From the NCBI GenBank assembly GCA_964023205.1, contig OZ026835.1:39281083-39345082 (forward strand): a stretch of 64,000 nucleotides of DNA. The letters are read 5' to 3'. The notes under the pieces are model-generated. The model ran no database searches. It had not been told where the DNA came from and saw only the letters and a list, made by a program, of their open reading frames with translations. Below are positions 23,346 to 36,730 of this stretch, piece after piece. A program made the translations under genes and the position numbers. The stretch is from Lutraria lutraria. Its lineage: Eukaryota > Mollusca > Bivalvia > Venerida > Mactridae. Numbering within the stretch: position 1 is the first letter of the stretch; every line of letters starts with the position of its first letter.

Positions 23346-24682
23346 AATTGTAAACTGAAAACCATGTCCTATTAGACTATGTACCAAACAATGATCTGTT
23401 CTGTTTTCCTTGCATTTAATTTCAAGAGTGCTAAATATTAAATCCAAGTTAGATAACAATTTGCACGGATCTATCACATAGTAATTCAAAATGAAATATT
23501 CATGAAGTATACAAAAATAGTTCAAGATAAATTCATGATTTCCTTTCGAATGGGGAGTATGCGTTTAAAAATGAAAAGAAAAAATAAATCATTCGCCAGT
23601 AGCGTGATAACTTCGTGTCAAACAGACTTTAAAACACGAATGTATTCTTACTTCCAGGGAATGTTTGACTTCCTGGAATTATAGAATATACGCAGCTTGT
23701 CAGACAGCAATTATCATTTCAGGGACAAATAACACGCAAGGTAATCAAGAGGAATGGCGAGAAGCAATACAATTCCTTAATTATAATACATTGAAGCTAA
23801 TAATTAAACGAGACCAAATCACCCAAGAGTTATTAATAATATTGCCTCGCAGGAGACGGTCCTCGAGCATTTAATGAACATCTATATTCAACGTATACTG
23901 GATTGTTCATCTTTGCAGATACATTATTTCAAATATTTTAATACAACTACATTGTACATTGTAAATGCTAACAAATTCACCATTATCTGCTGTGATACAA
24001 CCACATTGAACTTCAAAAAGCATTACCGATGTTATGCCACACAACAACCTATCTAGGTCAACATCACAGAGGAATGCCTGCAGGACTTTCTTACCGACAC
24101 GCGACAAATAGCCAGTCCAATGATTGACCAAGGTCAAAATGACCGACATCACCAGTCAGGATTGCCCAAACTGAATATAACATGGCCTGTGTCTTATGTA
24201 AAAACCAAACTGTGACACATAATATTGTTAATTAATATACAATTGCTACTGTTGTTTTTAGAATAAATATTTCATTTAGCACAATGTATTGTACTGGTAT
24301 CAGTAGAATAGATTGCAACACTTTGCCAGGAACCCACAAGTTTACGTATGCATACGCTGACTACCATATCTGAATGAGGGATTTCATTCAAATTCTCATA
24401 TTCTGTTATTAATTTAAGTGGTTTAAACGATAACTCTAATAAGGACTATTAGTGAAAACAAGGTTTAAATGTCAGATCTATTATAGATGGCATCTGGAAT
24501 TTCGAAAACAAAATTAATACCCTTCAGAGGAGATTGGTAATTGTCAATTTTACGTATTGATTTGAATGGTTTTCATGGCAGAACTGTTTATTATGTTAAT
24601 GCATGCGATGTATTGTTTCGCAAACCATTCTATTGAACTGATGTTCTATGTACATGTATTAGCAACTTTTATATACACGGGC
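23346..24682. other. Non-coding stretch, no gene seen
   Basis: It aligns with copy B 39,020-40,485. Open frames near 23,502-24,056 and 23,907-24,152 do not stay open at the same length in B and match no family I know. Confidence 0.45.
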
Positions 24683-25008
24683 TTAAAGCCCCATTAGCAT
24701 TGTGTGTGCTAAATATAAAGTAGGTCTTATTTTACCTAGACAGATATCTTATCAGTGGAATTGAATTTTACTTGCAATAAAAACATTCCGAAATTTTCTT
24801 TTTGACACACAAGATATTTATAGAAATATAGTACAATGATATTGCAAAAAAATAAGAAAACGCGTCTGACAACATTTCTACAAGATGTGGCCAAAGGAAG
24901 GCATCGTGTAAATATGTTTTAAAGCAAATGAAATATATTTCTTTTACTTTACTATCCTTACATCTATTGTTCTGCATTACTGAAGTTAAACAGCTAATGG
25001 GGCTTTAA
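24683..25008. mobile_element. TTAA-flanked MITE (copy A)
   Basis: The element is 24,687-25,004, from AGCCCCATTAGC to GCTAATGGGGCT, with TTAA on both sides (24,683-24,686 and 25,005-25,008). Its partner is at 40,490-40,796 in copy B. Related members are 51,833-52,107 and the ends of 11,491-18,879. It has no coding capacity. Confidence 0.85.
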
Positions 25009-26485
25009 AGAAACTATATACAACAAACTCGTTTTCAGAATATAAATATATTTATAATTTAACGAGGGGCAACTTGGTATAAACACTAAATTTATTGTGA
25101 ATGACATCAAAAGGTTATGTATATTAATCAGTATACAAACAACACGGACAAAAAAAAAATTGATTTATGTATACATAACAAGTACAGAATTTGATTGTTT
25201 TAATATAACTGATATAAAAATAAAATGCAATCAATCAACACTACTTTACTTCGACCATCTAATAACCGCTTAGGGAATCCTTGAAATTACTGGTATGTAT
25301 TGAAATATCGTCATTTTTAAGGCCTGCTTTTATGTCAATATGTTTCCATTACTATAAATGTTATGTATTGTTTAACGGTAGAATTGACATCTATGGTCAT
25401 TTCGGAGCGGCCCAAGTCGAGGGAGAGACGAGGTAAGATACAGGAGTATCGGGCATTTATATCCCAACTATTTTCGAACATATTTTTTCTGTATGAACTT
25501 GTATAATATTCCAGGCATTGCTTTGTTTATTGTTTATTTATGTACATACTGAATATCCTCGACAATTCAGAGGCAATGGTGATGTAAATACATGTAATAC
25601 TATATGAATGTAATTCCTATACATTGACTAAACTATTAATTTAAAGTATGGAAACAAGTTTTATGCTTGTACATATGATTTACGACCGTTTTAAGAAACT
25701 GTATCATTGAGTGGCTTTTGAATCACTACATTATCCATTGAATAAGTCAACACAACATTTAAACTGATTGTCGAGCGAAATATGTAAGATGTTGTTGAAA
25801 ATACGACACGTATAATTACCAAATTATCTTATTTATCATTAAGAAACTATGTAAAATATGATATTTTATTTATATGGTTTATCACTGCACATGTAGGTAA
25901 TTTCTATGAACATTTTTTTATCAGTTAAATAAGTAATAAAATGAATATATGCATACATACATATTACTGAGTTGAAAGAAAATCTACGGACCAGACCCAT
26001 AAACGTACACATCCTTAAAACTCGGTAAGAGCAAATTTTGTTTACATTAACTGACAGTATTTCTAAACAACTCAGATCATTACAATTTCTACTCACGTAT
26101 TCATTAAGTCAGTTAAGACAGATATAATGTTAGATAGTAACAGCATAGTGTGGAATATGGATTAACCAAATAAGCAAGTTACCAACGAAACAATGTGATA
26201 TTTGGTACATGCTTGCTATAATATGAATTAAAATATATGCATTTGCATTCATTATGATCTCACATTTAGAACGAATTTAGTATAAAACATGGAGCGAAAC
26301 ATTGTTTACCAATGCAATCTGATTATATAAGGTATATCGGTAGGTATATTGAAGAATATCGTGTAGTAGGTTCTTGTCAGAAAAACTCTGAGAGGTAACA
26401 TTTAAAAGTGACGAAATTATATTAAGAGAAACATGATACGTTACATTCTGACATTTTGGCTAGAAACTTTCACCCATATTTTAAA
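25009..26485. other. Non-coding stretch up to the duplication junction
   Basis: It aligns in parts with copy B 40,800-43,425, diverging at 25,440-25,650. No gene is recognised. The head-to-tail junction lies near 26,485, where 'cacccatattttaaacaatc' passes into sequence matching the start of the window. Confidence 0.5.
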
Positions 26486-27263
26486 CAATCTCAATAAAAC
26501 AAACAACAAATTGCCTAAACATGACTATAAATGTATCATGCATGGAACCGTGCTTCTTATAACGTCTTATAATGCCTTTTTATAACGCCCTAGGTTCGTT
26601 AGATACTTGACTTTAAAGAAATTCCGTACACAAAACCCTGCTGTTTATTGCGTAATTTACGCCATAAATAAAAAAATGAAAACAAGTATCAAAATTCTGA
26701 AAACACTTTGAAATCCGTCATCAAATAAGACCGCAATGTAAATTCGAAAATGACATCTAGAGTGTTTTTAAGCTGAGCAATTAACAATTAAAGTGTCGGA
26801 TCATTATCGTCTCATGAAATCAACGAATTTGACGCACCCCTTTCAATTTTGATAGCCAAACAAAATCGCCAATGTTTACGTTTCAATAATTGAAACCACG
26901 CCCAGGTTTGATGTCTAGTAAGATATTTTATGACAAATGCTTGTCATTGGTGAATTAATAGTATTGTTTCGTACCAATACAATGCACATTACGTAAGAGA
27001 TGTTTAACGCTGATAAGGAAAAGTCGATAAAGGGGTGCAGTATTTATCGCAATAAAACACATTTTTGAGCGTTCGGTTAGAATTCTTTGTTGCATGGTAT
27101 TAAGGTATTATATTAAATATTTGTAAATGACGTAAATTATTATTTTACGTTATGTTAGCGATTTTAGCCAATGCCGATACGTTAACTAATCATCATTTCA
27201 AACGCAGGCGTAATGTATGACGTATTGGAACTCCGTGGAAAACCCCTGACAACAATAAATTTT

Positions 27264-27570
27264 CACAACTTAGATTATTTTTCGAACTAAGACTAATTTC
27301 GTCTTAGTAAAATAATCTAAGATGAAAACTAAGACATTTCTTATATCTTAGTCCAACTTTAAGATAAAGACAACTTAACTCGGAAAACTAAGAACGTTTG
27401 TGAATACAGGCCCAGGTGAATATGAACTGGCAGCAGATTGTGATGTCGCACCAACGTTTGAACTATTTTGTTTACCAGTAGTTATGATTGGATGATCCTT
27501 AATAGCATTTGTGGTATCCATATGAATACCTTGGCAAGTGATATTTGGTTCCCATGTCGAAACAGTCTTG
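27264..27570. mobile_element. Copy-B-specific insertion, possible PIF/Harbinger-type remnant
   Basis: Absent at the matching point of copy A (about 740). It holds a hairpin at 27,271-27,323 (CTTAGATTATTTT pairing with AAAATAATCTAAG) and, near 27,386-27,413, a segment whose reverse complement begins GGGCCTGTATTCACAAAC, which resembles PIF/Harbinger-type ends in molluscs as I recall them. A minus-strand open stretch at 27,411-27,570 is not identified. Confidence 0.4.
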
Positions 27571-27608
27571 TCGCGAGATTGTTTGATTATATGTTTCGTA
27601 TGACACAC

Positions 27609-27614
27609 TTTATT
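27609..27614 (-). promoter_or_regulatory. Candidate polyadenylation signal for transporter copy B
   Basis: AATAAA on the minus strand, about 640 bp beyond the stop at 28,250, at the site matching 779-784 in copy A. The extra distance comes from a 330-bp insertion at 27,808-28,136. Confidence 0.25.
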
Positions 27615-27807
27615 TGGTATCGATGATGTGTTTAATGTGTTTTAATTAAGCACTTTGATATTTTTCTTCTAATAAATCGATGTATTAAATGTTCACTAAT
27701 CTGCTCAGTCAAAGAAATTCATACCAATCCGGGAGTTCGTCCCGTCGTAAATCTGTGTTACCGCATAACAATTTCGTAGGGTAAACGATTCGGACCTTGG
27801 ATATCGT

Positions 27808-28136
27808 GTCATTTGCTCGAGCATCCTTTGGAAGAGACCATAGAAGCTTCCTGGCGTCAAAATGTCACGGGGGTAAGTCAATATCAATATAATAGTTTGG
27901 TACATCTCGTAATAGTTTGGCGTTTGACATGATATCCTCTGCATACCATCAAGTTCGACGAATTCTGAAATTCGACGGCCCATCCTATGACGTCATATAA
28001 GTGTAAACATTTCAACACGAAAAGTGGAATCAGAAAACAAAACACCCGCACAAACCACTACGCATGCTCCCTCACACACATGTATATACTTCATGTATCG
28101 GACTGAAAAATATACTTTGTAATAACTGTCGCATTT
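27808..28136. other. Copy-B-specific 330-bp insertion, unidentified
   Basis: Absent from copy A near 980. Minus-strand frame 27,809-27,983 reads GRRISEFVELDGM... with a TPNYYEMYQT segment, open but without recognised homology. It contains 'tatgacgtcatataa', a CRE-like palindrome, at 27,986-28,000. It lies in the presumed 3' untranslated region of the transporter. Confidence 0.35.
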
Positions 28137-28249
28137 GGTTATTTATGTAGACACCAGGTCCTCAGAAAAAACGTGTTTGAACTTCATATACACATTCATA
28201 AGTTTTCAAATATTTACTTCAAATACTATGTAGAAGCATGTTCGATTCA

Positions 28250-31200
28250 CTACATGCTTGTCATATCAAACACTCTTGATCGTCGACTGGTTTGACATAG
28301 TTCCCTGCATTCCTGAATCAATGCAAGCATACATATGACTGAACCAAGTGCTGATAGTCCTATGCCGGTGTAGATTGGAATATCATACGTACAATATGTG
28401 TCTCTTACATATCCTAAAAATGATTAATAGATACATTTATTGTATGCAACATTGTAAAGGATGATCGTCCGGTTTAAAACATATTTTGTTTATTGGTAGA
28501 TAGCGCAAAGGTCCAGTATTACAATGTACCGCAAAGGTTATAATAATATCAGTTAATGCTTTAAGCTACATGTCAACATGATTCGCTTGTAGACGTTTCT
28601 GTTCAAATTTGAACTAGTTAATTAAATACAAATTTGTCTGCACTCGTCATAAAACTTGGCGTCATGGCTTGACAGGGTATTGGGGCATTTGAGAGATTGC
28701 AGAATTGTTGACTGGGAGGTTTTCATTAACAATGCATCTCTGAACATTTGTCCCACTTATAAAATTATACAATGTTGCCAATAGCTTCAAACGCTCACGA
28801 CATAATAGGTAATAAGTTCTGAGAGCGAGGCAGGAAAATAGTTGACTTCCTTTACGTACCTTGCATAGTATTTATAGAAGGCATTAAAACAAACAGTGAC
28901 AAGCATTGTCAACAGACATTGCCGCATGCCGCTTAAGATTCTGTATTGATCTTGTTAAATAGATGTAGTGCTATATATTACAAGTTATTATTTGTAAATA
29001 TGTAAGCAACATACTAACTACATAACACATCTAAGCTTCTTAAAGCGTTACCTGAAACCATTTAGATACATGTTTGGTCCCAATGCATGCCATAAATTGA
29101 GCTATTCTATCCATTCATGGCCAATATTTTGCAGGTCGAACATTAACTTCAAATAGTCTCCATAGATGTATTTAATTGAAAATTTATCTGATGAGAGTAT
29201 AATCTTAAAGGAAACGTATTGTCATGCCATGCTGAAAAGTCTCATGTATTTTATTGAAATCATTTTATTATTAACTTGAAACCTTGAACCGACGTAAAAA
29301 ACAATTTCTATCTGTGTAACACAGATAAAATATATTTACCACTAACTGGTCCAGTTATTGCAAAAAGTATACCAGTTGTTGTACAACACAGACCCATCGC
29401 AGCCGTGATATTCTTCAAACCAACAAGTCTCAAAGCAGTTACACCAAACATTGTAAATAACATACCAAACGTTGTCCCAATCAGACCATAGAAGCATAAC
29501 ACGAACCATCTCGATGTTGAAAGAACAAGTCCAGCTGTAAAGCCCGTTATCATAACCGCTGACAGCAAAGGACAAGTAAACACTGGTGCGCGTTGTATAA
29601 ACATAACGATGCCTACTATTATTCGACCAACTATGTTACAAATACCAAACAGAATTAATCCAAGGGAGACATCACTTTCAGTTAAGAATTTGTCCCTGAA
29701 TAAATCAGCTATGAACACAAGTATGATATTCAATGATACACTTGCCATTGTTGTACCAATACAAAAAAAGACGAAACTTGAGTTTTTCATTATAATTTTT
29801 AAACTCGTTATGAGTCCATTTGTTCCTTCTTGGTTTCCAATATTATTTCTTCGTTGCTTACGTAATGTAATCTGCTTTGTATGCTGATGATTGTATGAAA
29901 CGGGAAAGTTCATTATGTAGTATATGTCATTAAATGTTTTAGATTCGTTAGTTGTCGTCTCTACTGTCACTCTGTTTTCAGCTTCAGAGACTTTGACCTT
30001 ACATTCAGACTCATACTGCTCCATTGGACCATCAACTTCGATGTTGGTCGGATAATTTGTTGGTTCCTTCCAAAGTAAACTGCAGGGTATGCCGTTCAAA
30101 AAAACACCACCAATTATAAGCAACGCACCTTTATATCCATAGTAGGAACTAAAATAAATATGATTCTAAAACGACTAACTTCATAAAAATAGTATAGTTC
30201 ACCGAATAGTTCTAATCATGCAATAACTTAGCACATAATACTAGTATGTTAAATTCAGTAAAGAGAATCTTATAATAAATCATACCTTTAAGCATCCAAA
30301 CTGATGATTTAGATTAACCGCGATCACGATTTTTAATTAAGTTAACATTATGGTTCCCAAATAGACAATGAATGAATCAGCTATATATATATGAACTTAA
30401 AATGCGTCAAGACAAATAATAATGCTGTATGGGGTTGACCTTATCTTTTACGCGACCGCATCGAAGGGAAAAGTCAGAAGTATATGGTCAGGCATCAAAA
30501 TTCCCTCGGATTCAACTATATCGCCATATAGACAAAATGAAGATAGTACCAATCACAAATGAAAGGTAGCATTATATAAATCTGGGATAAACTTACCTCA
30601 GATACGGTAGGATGTAAGCAAATAGCATGTTACCGAATGGAACACTAGTTCCATGTATGGACATCATAAGAAGCCTTCTTTTAACTGTAAAAGTTTGCCC
30701 AATGACTAATGTCGAACAAATACTCATGTTGCCAGCTCCAAAACCTATAATATGTATGAGTTTTAGAAGTATATGCGTCGGAAATACCATTTTACGAAAT
30801 AGGTATATATTTACGATGTGATATATAATTTAGTTTGGTTGTAAAATTATGAAACGATTTAATAAGTAAAAGCTCTGGACTGAATGTGTAAACATTAAAA
30901 TGCTGAATACATAGCGCTGGTGCACGAGTCATGTCAGTCCCGAATATCCTTACTAGATACTTACCGAATAACACCCCCAAAGTCAAGGTCATGTGCCAGA
31001 CCTTTGTCGTGAAGTATGTTGACAGTACACCAAGGCTGGCAAAAGTTGAAAAAATGATGCTACTTTTCACTAGTCCAACCTTAGGGATAATTAAGCCTGC
31101 TACGAATGCTGAAATGTTACAATCAGAATAATAAGCCATTTCCATGCGGAATAGAACCGTAGATAGAAACACTCGGAATGTGACCATGTCTGAAGTCATT

Positions 31201-31576
31201 TCATCGCATGATAAACGTAATATGCATGCCGGTTTTATGCGGTACCTTTTCGATATATATGTATACACATGAAGTAGGGTATATTTAATGACATTTAAAC
31301 TTATGTTTAAGGTATCGATCTGATAAAACGATTGTTTTTGCTATTCTTTGCTCAATGTATCAACGTTATCAAGTATAAAACATAAATTACCGGAACCTAG
31401 TGATACACCCATGCCTGTAGATTGAATCACTGACATTTCGGCTCTAGTCGCATTTAAGGCTTCACTGACTTCAACAAATATGCTACCTATACTGTAGCCT
31501 AATCCATCATAGAGAAATGTTGAAAGATAGGCGGTGATAAACACAAACCATTTGCGCATACTTGACGCTACCATTG
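28250..31576 (-). CDS. SLC16/monocarboxylate-transporter-like protein, copy B (intact)
   Basis: Five exons join in phase into about 482 residues: 31,391-31,576 (ATG at 31,572-31,574), 30,965-31,108 (144 bp), 30,597-30,744, 29,340-30,148 and 28,250-28,413 (stop TAG). Donors are GTAATT, GTAAGT, GTAAGT and GTAAAT; acceptors all end AG after T-rich tracts. TM1 is near residues 8-32. The TM4-5 junction carries VKRRLLMMS (130-138), close to the basic motif of SLC16 proteins. YGYKGALLIIGGVFLNG (162-178) matches the usual TM6 start YGWRGTFLILGG-like pattern. A hydrophilic loop (about 187-280) precedes TM7-12, as in the family. The TM1 DGGWGW-type motif is degraded to MRKWFVF. The likely role is plasma-membrane transport of a monocarboxylate or similar small organic solute; the substrate is unknown. 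The exon start follows an acceptor-like 'ttaacag', so a 5' non-coding exon probably exists. Confidence 0.85.
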
Positions 31577-33254
31577 CTGTTAATGTATGACATAAAAAGA
31601 ATCTGATATAAAGGTGAAAAGAATTCATATACAACACTTAGATAATTTTTTGGAATAAAGTTTTCAACACTTACAATTTATGTATACTATGGATAGAGTC
31701 GTGCCCCAGTACGTAAATGTCTATATTCAATTAAAGTGAGTATGAATTCCATCTTCTTTTAAAATGTAAACTATAGTATCAATGATAGAACACAACGTCG
31801 TCAGTTGATCCCCTAACCCTTTTATTTGTTAACATAATCGCTCGACTCACAGGCAAATTGCTTTAATGATGTAATGGAAACAACTGTATGCTATGATGCT
31901 GTGAAGAAAGTTTGTAGTTATAATATTTGATAAAGGCCTGAAAACGGGATGAAGTTTTTTTGCATTTTTTTGTGTCAAATGTCCGGATGGTCCATTCAGA
32001 AAAATACATTTTCTCACGCAAGATGAGACATTAATATGAAAACTTTTTACAATTATTTTAGTTACAATAATATATTCATTACTTGGTGCGCTTTATTATT
32101 TTCCTTCACTTTTCCGAGTTCTAATAATAAAAATACATTTCATCTTGGAAGCCGTAGGCGCGCGGAGAAAATGCGTACTACCATTGAATATGATCCCCGA
32201 AAATACATCATTAAACACTATCTTTGATAAAGATGAACAATAGTATCATTGTATTCATCATTTTTAGTTTATCATATACATGTGTAATTTATTATTTTAT
32301 TAGTAGCAACACTCAAAGAAAGCAACTAAGCAAATTATAAATTTAACAGTAGAATATTATACTATGTATGTACATAAGAACATACACTTTAATTTTATTG
32401 TTCTACCCCATTTACAAGGGTATGTTTGTATGTATTACAAACATTGTCGAAATTCAAATCAGCTATAAACAACAGATACAGATTCAACATTACATTCAAA
32501 TAATAGTTTACGGTGTATTTGTGTAAACATTTCTATACATATTACACACTTTAAGGTCTAGCTACCGCAAACACATCGATCATAAAACATACGTCCCCAT
32601 TGACAGACCGCGCCAGCGAGACACGGTTAATCGTGAATCATATGTACTGTGTCTTGGAAATGGTAATGGACATATTTACTATTTAGAAATAAATATTATC
32701 TTACTAAAATTACCTGTCTGCTCAAACACATTTTGTTTGCCCAAGCTGAGTGATATTACAAGAAGGGAAAAAGTCATGATACACGAATTACTTACCTTAT
32801 GATACCATTCAATCTGTTTTTGGACATTTAATTTTTAAATTATTGAAAAAGGTTGAAAAAGTGCATAAAAATAATTATAAATATCCCAGTAGCTCTAAAA
32901 GTATGTATAGATATATACGTAATTTCGCATGCACTCAAATTCACATAATTACCTCCCTACCAGCAGTACTTGAAGAAACGTTTGATGTTAGTCGGACACT
33001 AGATTTTTGTTCATTTTAAAGAGCGATCCTTTCTTATTCATGAACACGTTTTCTAAATCTTTACCGATTTTTACATCTTTATCGATGCATGCAACTGTAA
33101 AGCTCATTTGTTAGTGTCTCGTATGCAAATGCACATTTCATATTTATGGAGTTGTCAATGCCAAATGCACTAGTGCTAGAATTGTAGGATACGTCGTCAA
33201 GTATTTGTTTTCTTGAACTACATGTACTGTTAAACTTTCCCCATGCCATAGCCA
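31577..33254. other. Non-coding upstream flank of transporter copy B
   Basis: It aligns with 8,074-9,640. A private block of about 110 bp is at 32,035-32,145. It presumably contains the promoter and any 5' untranslated exon; neither is identifiable by eye. Confidence 0.5.
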
Positions 33255-33840
33255 TACTCTGGCACGCCTATCCGTGTAGTCTATGCATTAACGAAACCCA
33301 TCGGTAAAGAAGAAAGACCGTCTGTTCATCCTGCTCTAGCCAACATGCTCTACCAAAGCATATCGTAGCTGGCAGTGATTCGGCGACAGGGGGTCTATAT
33401 ATACATGGTCTTCTCGACGGCAGACAACTTTGATTAGTGGAAACAGGTGTGTCAAGTTTGGGTTGATACACGGACCCCGGAAGCATTTTGAAGGCCAGAA
33501 CAAAGTTGGGTTGCAGCAATTGATGCAAAACGGTTTCTTTGAGTCTGCTTAACCAGAAAGCTGTCAGCAGCCACAGAAGAAGCCCTTCTTCCCACCACCA
33601 CCACCATGTCGCCTTATATGTATTATCATGGAGTTTGAGCCTCTCCTTGGCTCTATCGATACCCATGTAGTGCTTACCTTACGATTAAGAGCCTCTTGCT
33701 CCACCATTCCAACCACTCGCCACTTGTCTACATCCGACATATGCATTCTTACATTCCCATATACCATAATAAATGTAAAGACGTTCAGTCTTCCAAGACT
33801 AAGTACAGTACATATCAATGATCTCGCTTAAAAATGCTGA
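33255..33840 (-). pseudogene. Tc1/mariner-like transposase N-terminal relic (copy B)
   Basis: Partner of 9,640-10,195. Minus frames give KWRVVGMVEQEALNRKVS (about 33,690-33,745) and, downstream in other frames, pieces of the same N-terminal half including ACWLEQDEQTVFLLY near 33,300-33,345. It is broken by frameshifts and has no full catalytic domain. Confidence 0.6.
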
Positions 33841-35297
33841 ACATATAGTTTTTACAATTTTGATGCTTTGCCGAACTTGACACAGGTCTGTATCCCGCGC
33901 AAATTCTGAAAATACCGAACACTATAGCCATTGGGAAATGATTAAATTGCCACGTGATAAAATGACGAGTTTCAATTGACCAGAATTAGGAGGTAAAAAA
34001 GTCAGAACCTACATGCGGCTTTGAAGCCTCGGTATTTTATAGTTGTGTTTATCAAGTAGAAAAATGAACAATAAGAAATTTACATAGAAGTTATTTGGAT
34101 TATTAGAGTTTTTATACGCAAAATACTGTTTATTTTTCCATTTGTTTGTTCGGAAGGTTCGGCTTTTTTGTATGTGTGTGCTTTTTGTTTCTGTTTATTT
34201 TCTGACTTGATCTTGTTCGGCATTTTTATATAATACAAATAGACCAGCAGTACAAAGAAGGAATGGACAGAGAATAAATTGTACTATCCTTACAGTAATT
34301 TCATTCTACTTCAGTTGGCGCAATATCAATGGTGTTCGTCTGTTAAAATGAAAGTCAAATATAGTTTCCCGTGCCAGCTGTTCTTAGATAACATTTGTCT
34401 GTAAACTAGTTTCACTCAGTGTGTTAGATAATCGTGCAGTCACATACGTATTCATCAGCGTGTAAAGTTCAGTGCAGCATCAGTTTCTTTATTAAGGTTA
34501 ATATTAATTAACACTTATTCTTGTAACCATCTTAATTAATAGTAATACTAGTTTTCTACGCATGTGTGAGGTTATACTTTTTAATCATTATGAAACATTT
34601 TTTGTCGGTACAGGCGATATGATTGATAAGTCAACAATTCATACGATTTTATCGCTTGACATATTGAAAAATTAAAGCGAAGTCAGGTTTAATTTTGATC
34701 GGGTGTGCGTATTGTATAATTTTTCATAACCTTTACTCCATCATCTGCAAAACTAAGAGGTTCTAGATCTAGCTTTTGAAAAATAGTTCAAAATATGCCA
34801 AGGCATGTGCAAAGCAATACCATAGACTGGGAATCAGATTTACACCTGAATAGATTAACTTTATAGACTGCCCCAAGTTTCTGTTCAGTATTCAAGTAAT
34901 TTAGGCTAAATTCATATAAATTGTCATTAAGGCTGTAACTAAATCTCAAATAGTGTGCGTTCATGTAGAAAATACTCACATACAATTCTGAGAGAGGGGT
35001 ATATTCCAGCTCAACCTTTTCCCAAAGTTAATCATTTCTACTCTAATGTATATGCTGGCAATGTCTAGATAGATAAGACGTTAACTTAATCAATTGAAAT
35101 AATGAGTTTTAATTTAGATACAGATGTCGTACATTCTGATTGAAGATGAAACCGGACAAGTATAACATAACTGGAGATCAAAATAGGGTACTTGTAATAG
35201 TGTAGAATCATGTCACTTGTCAAACAGTAAATCTCGATTACAATGTATATAGATTGTAGAAAATTGACAACAATAATTAGTATGTTTATTTGTATTT
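33841..35297. other. Non-coding stretch, no gene seen
   Basis: It aligns with 10,200-11,486 and 18,884-19,097. It includes the empty TTAA site (about 35,087) for the 7.4-kb element of copy A. Confidence 0.5.
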
Positions 35298-36730
35298 TTG
35301 TTGTTCGGTACGAACACAAAGTTATTACCATTTTTCAACAATCGCTCAGTTTTCATTTTTTCTGCTTACCGAACAGCTTTCATTAACCTAGCTTCCGCCT
35401 AAGAATACAGTTCCAATATTTCAATTCCATGGCTGAATACAAATTCAAATACTACGTGCATATAAGTCAAAATCTGATGGCTATGCAATATCGTAAACGA
35501 GCAATACAAAACAGTCGTAAACAAATCTCCCTCGGATTACAACCGTGAATATTTACTAACAGTACACACATTTCAAGAAAGGATGACGTCATAATTCTCG
35601 TGCTGTATATGCTAATTTAGTCCGGTCCCTAGCTTATATTGTAAACGTATAGAGGTCATCATTGAATTCATGGACGATGCGATGATAACAGATATTTAAA
35701 CAAGAGGGCCAAGATGGCCCTTTAACGCTCACCTGAGAACCAAGGCACAATAATTGATGACCAGATAATATAGTTTCCATCTCGTATAACCCATTTTTAC
35801 GTGGGTTTTGAGATCAAAAACCATTAATGAAGGTATACTACTGTTAAACAAGCTAAAACGCAGCAAATTTTCTAATCCAAGGACCCATAACTCTTAAATT
35901 CTGGTCCGATTCCACCCATAATTGAACTTGTCCAAGACTGTAAGGTCATAAACATTCATTGTAAATATGAGTAGGATCGGAGAATGAATGAATGCGGTAG
36001 AGTGTAAACAAGCTAAAATATAGCAAATTTTCTCAGTCAAGGGCCCATAACTCTTGACATTCTGGTCCGATTCCGCCCATCATCAAACTTCTCCAAGATC
36101 GTTTGATTATACACATTTATTGAAAATATCATTAGGATTGGTGAATAAATGAATGCGCTAGAATGTAAACAAACTCAAATATAGCAAGTTTTCAAAGTCA
36201 AGGGCCCATAACTCTTGAAGTTCTGGTCCGATTCCGCCCATAATCGAACATAGCCGAGACATTGTGGCCATATACATAGTGAGCAAATTTCGTTTCATTA
36301 AGAGCTGCGGATGCTAGTGTAAACAATCTAATTGTGGACGGACGCCGGACATTCATCGATGATGAATCAGGTGAGCTAAAAAGAGATTCATCGGGAAGTT
36401 TGAATCAATTTTATTAATTGAATGCTCTATAATATAACGTGTAACTTTTTCCTAGAGCATGTCATCATGTATGTTATATTATATTCTGCATAAGTTGAGT
36501 TTACAAAGAGGCAGGTAATGTAGACTATATAATAGTATGTTAATTGATGAACTACTTTTGGTGATCAGATAGGAAACATTAATCAAAGTACTGAAAGCAC
36601 ATGGAACGGGAACAACCGTACCAACTGCATGGCAGGAGTAGAAAAGCGTTCGTAGAACTATAATTCGTTTACCAAAACTCACCCTACAAAGAAATTCAAC
36701 TTTTGATTGCTTTGTAGTTCCGAACAACAA
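35298..36730. mobile_element. MITE with TTGTTCGG ends (copy B), interrupted by a later insertion
   Basis: Partner of 19,098-19,831 with the same terminal inverted repeats. Its middle is split by the tandem-monomer repeat at 35,700-36,382. Confidence 0.75.
35700..36382 (+). mobile_element. Tandem-monomer dispersed repeat ('agggcccataactc' type)
   Basis: Three monomers with a period of about 161 bp (repeated word 'gcaaattttct...agggcccataactctt' at about 35,862, 36,023 and 36,184). The left edge has the palindrome 'gagggccaagatggccct' followed by 'gctcacctga'; the right edge has the inverted 'tcaggtgagc'. It is absent from copy A, so it inserted after the duplication. I recall this type as abundant in bivalves; its class is unsettled. 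A diverged single monomer is at 60,008-60,180. Confidence 0.7.

Larger units (their letters stand above)
1..26485. repeat. Tandem segmental duplication, copy A (probably cut by window start)
   Basis: This segment aligns in the same orientation with copy B (26,486-43,425). The first bases of the window match 26,470-26,530, and sequence just before 26,485 matches sequence just before 43,420 ('tacgttacattctgacatt' precedes both). Alignment runs through the transporter exons, a Tc1-like relic, a TTGTTCGG-ended MITE, a SINE and a TTAA MITE. Copy A is longer mainly because of three private insertions (3.7, 7.4 and 1.4 kb). The left edge of the unit may lie outside the window. Confidence 0.9.

Noticed and set aside
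35700..36382. CRISPR-like array because of regularly spaced repeats
   Set aside because: The monomers are about 161 bp, diverged along their length without distinct spacers, and the genome is eukaryotic.
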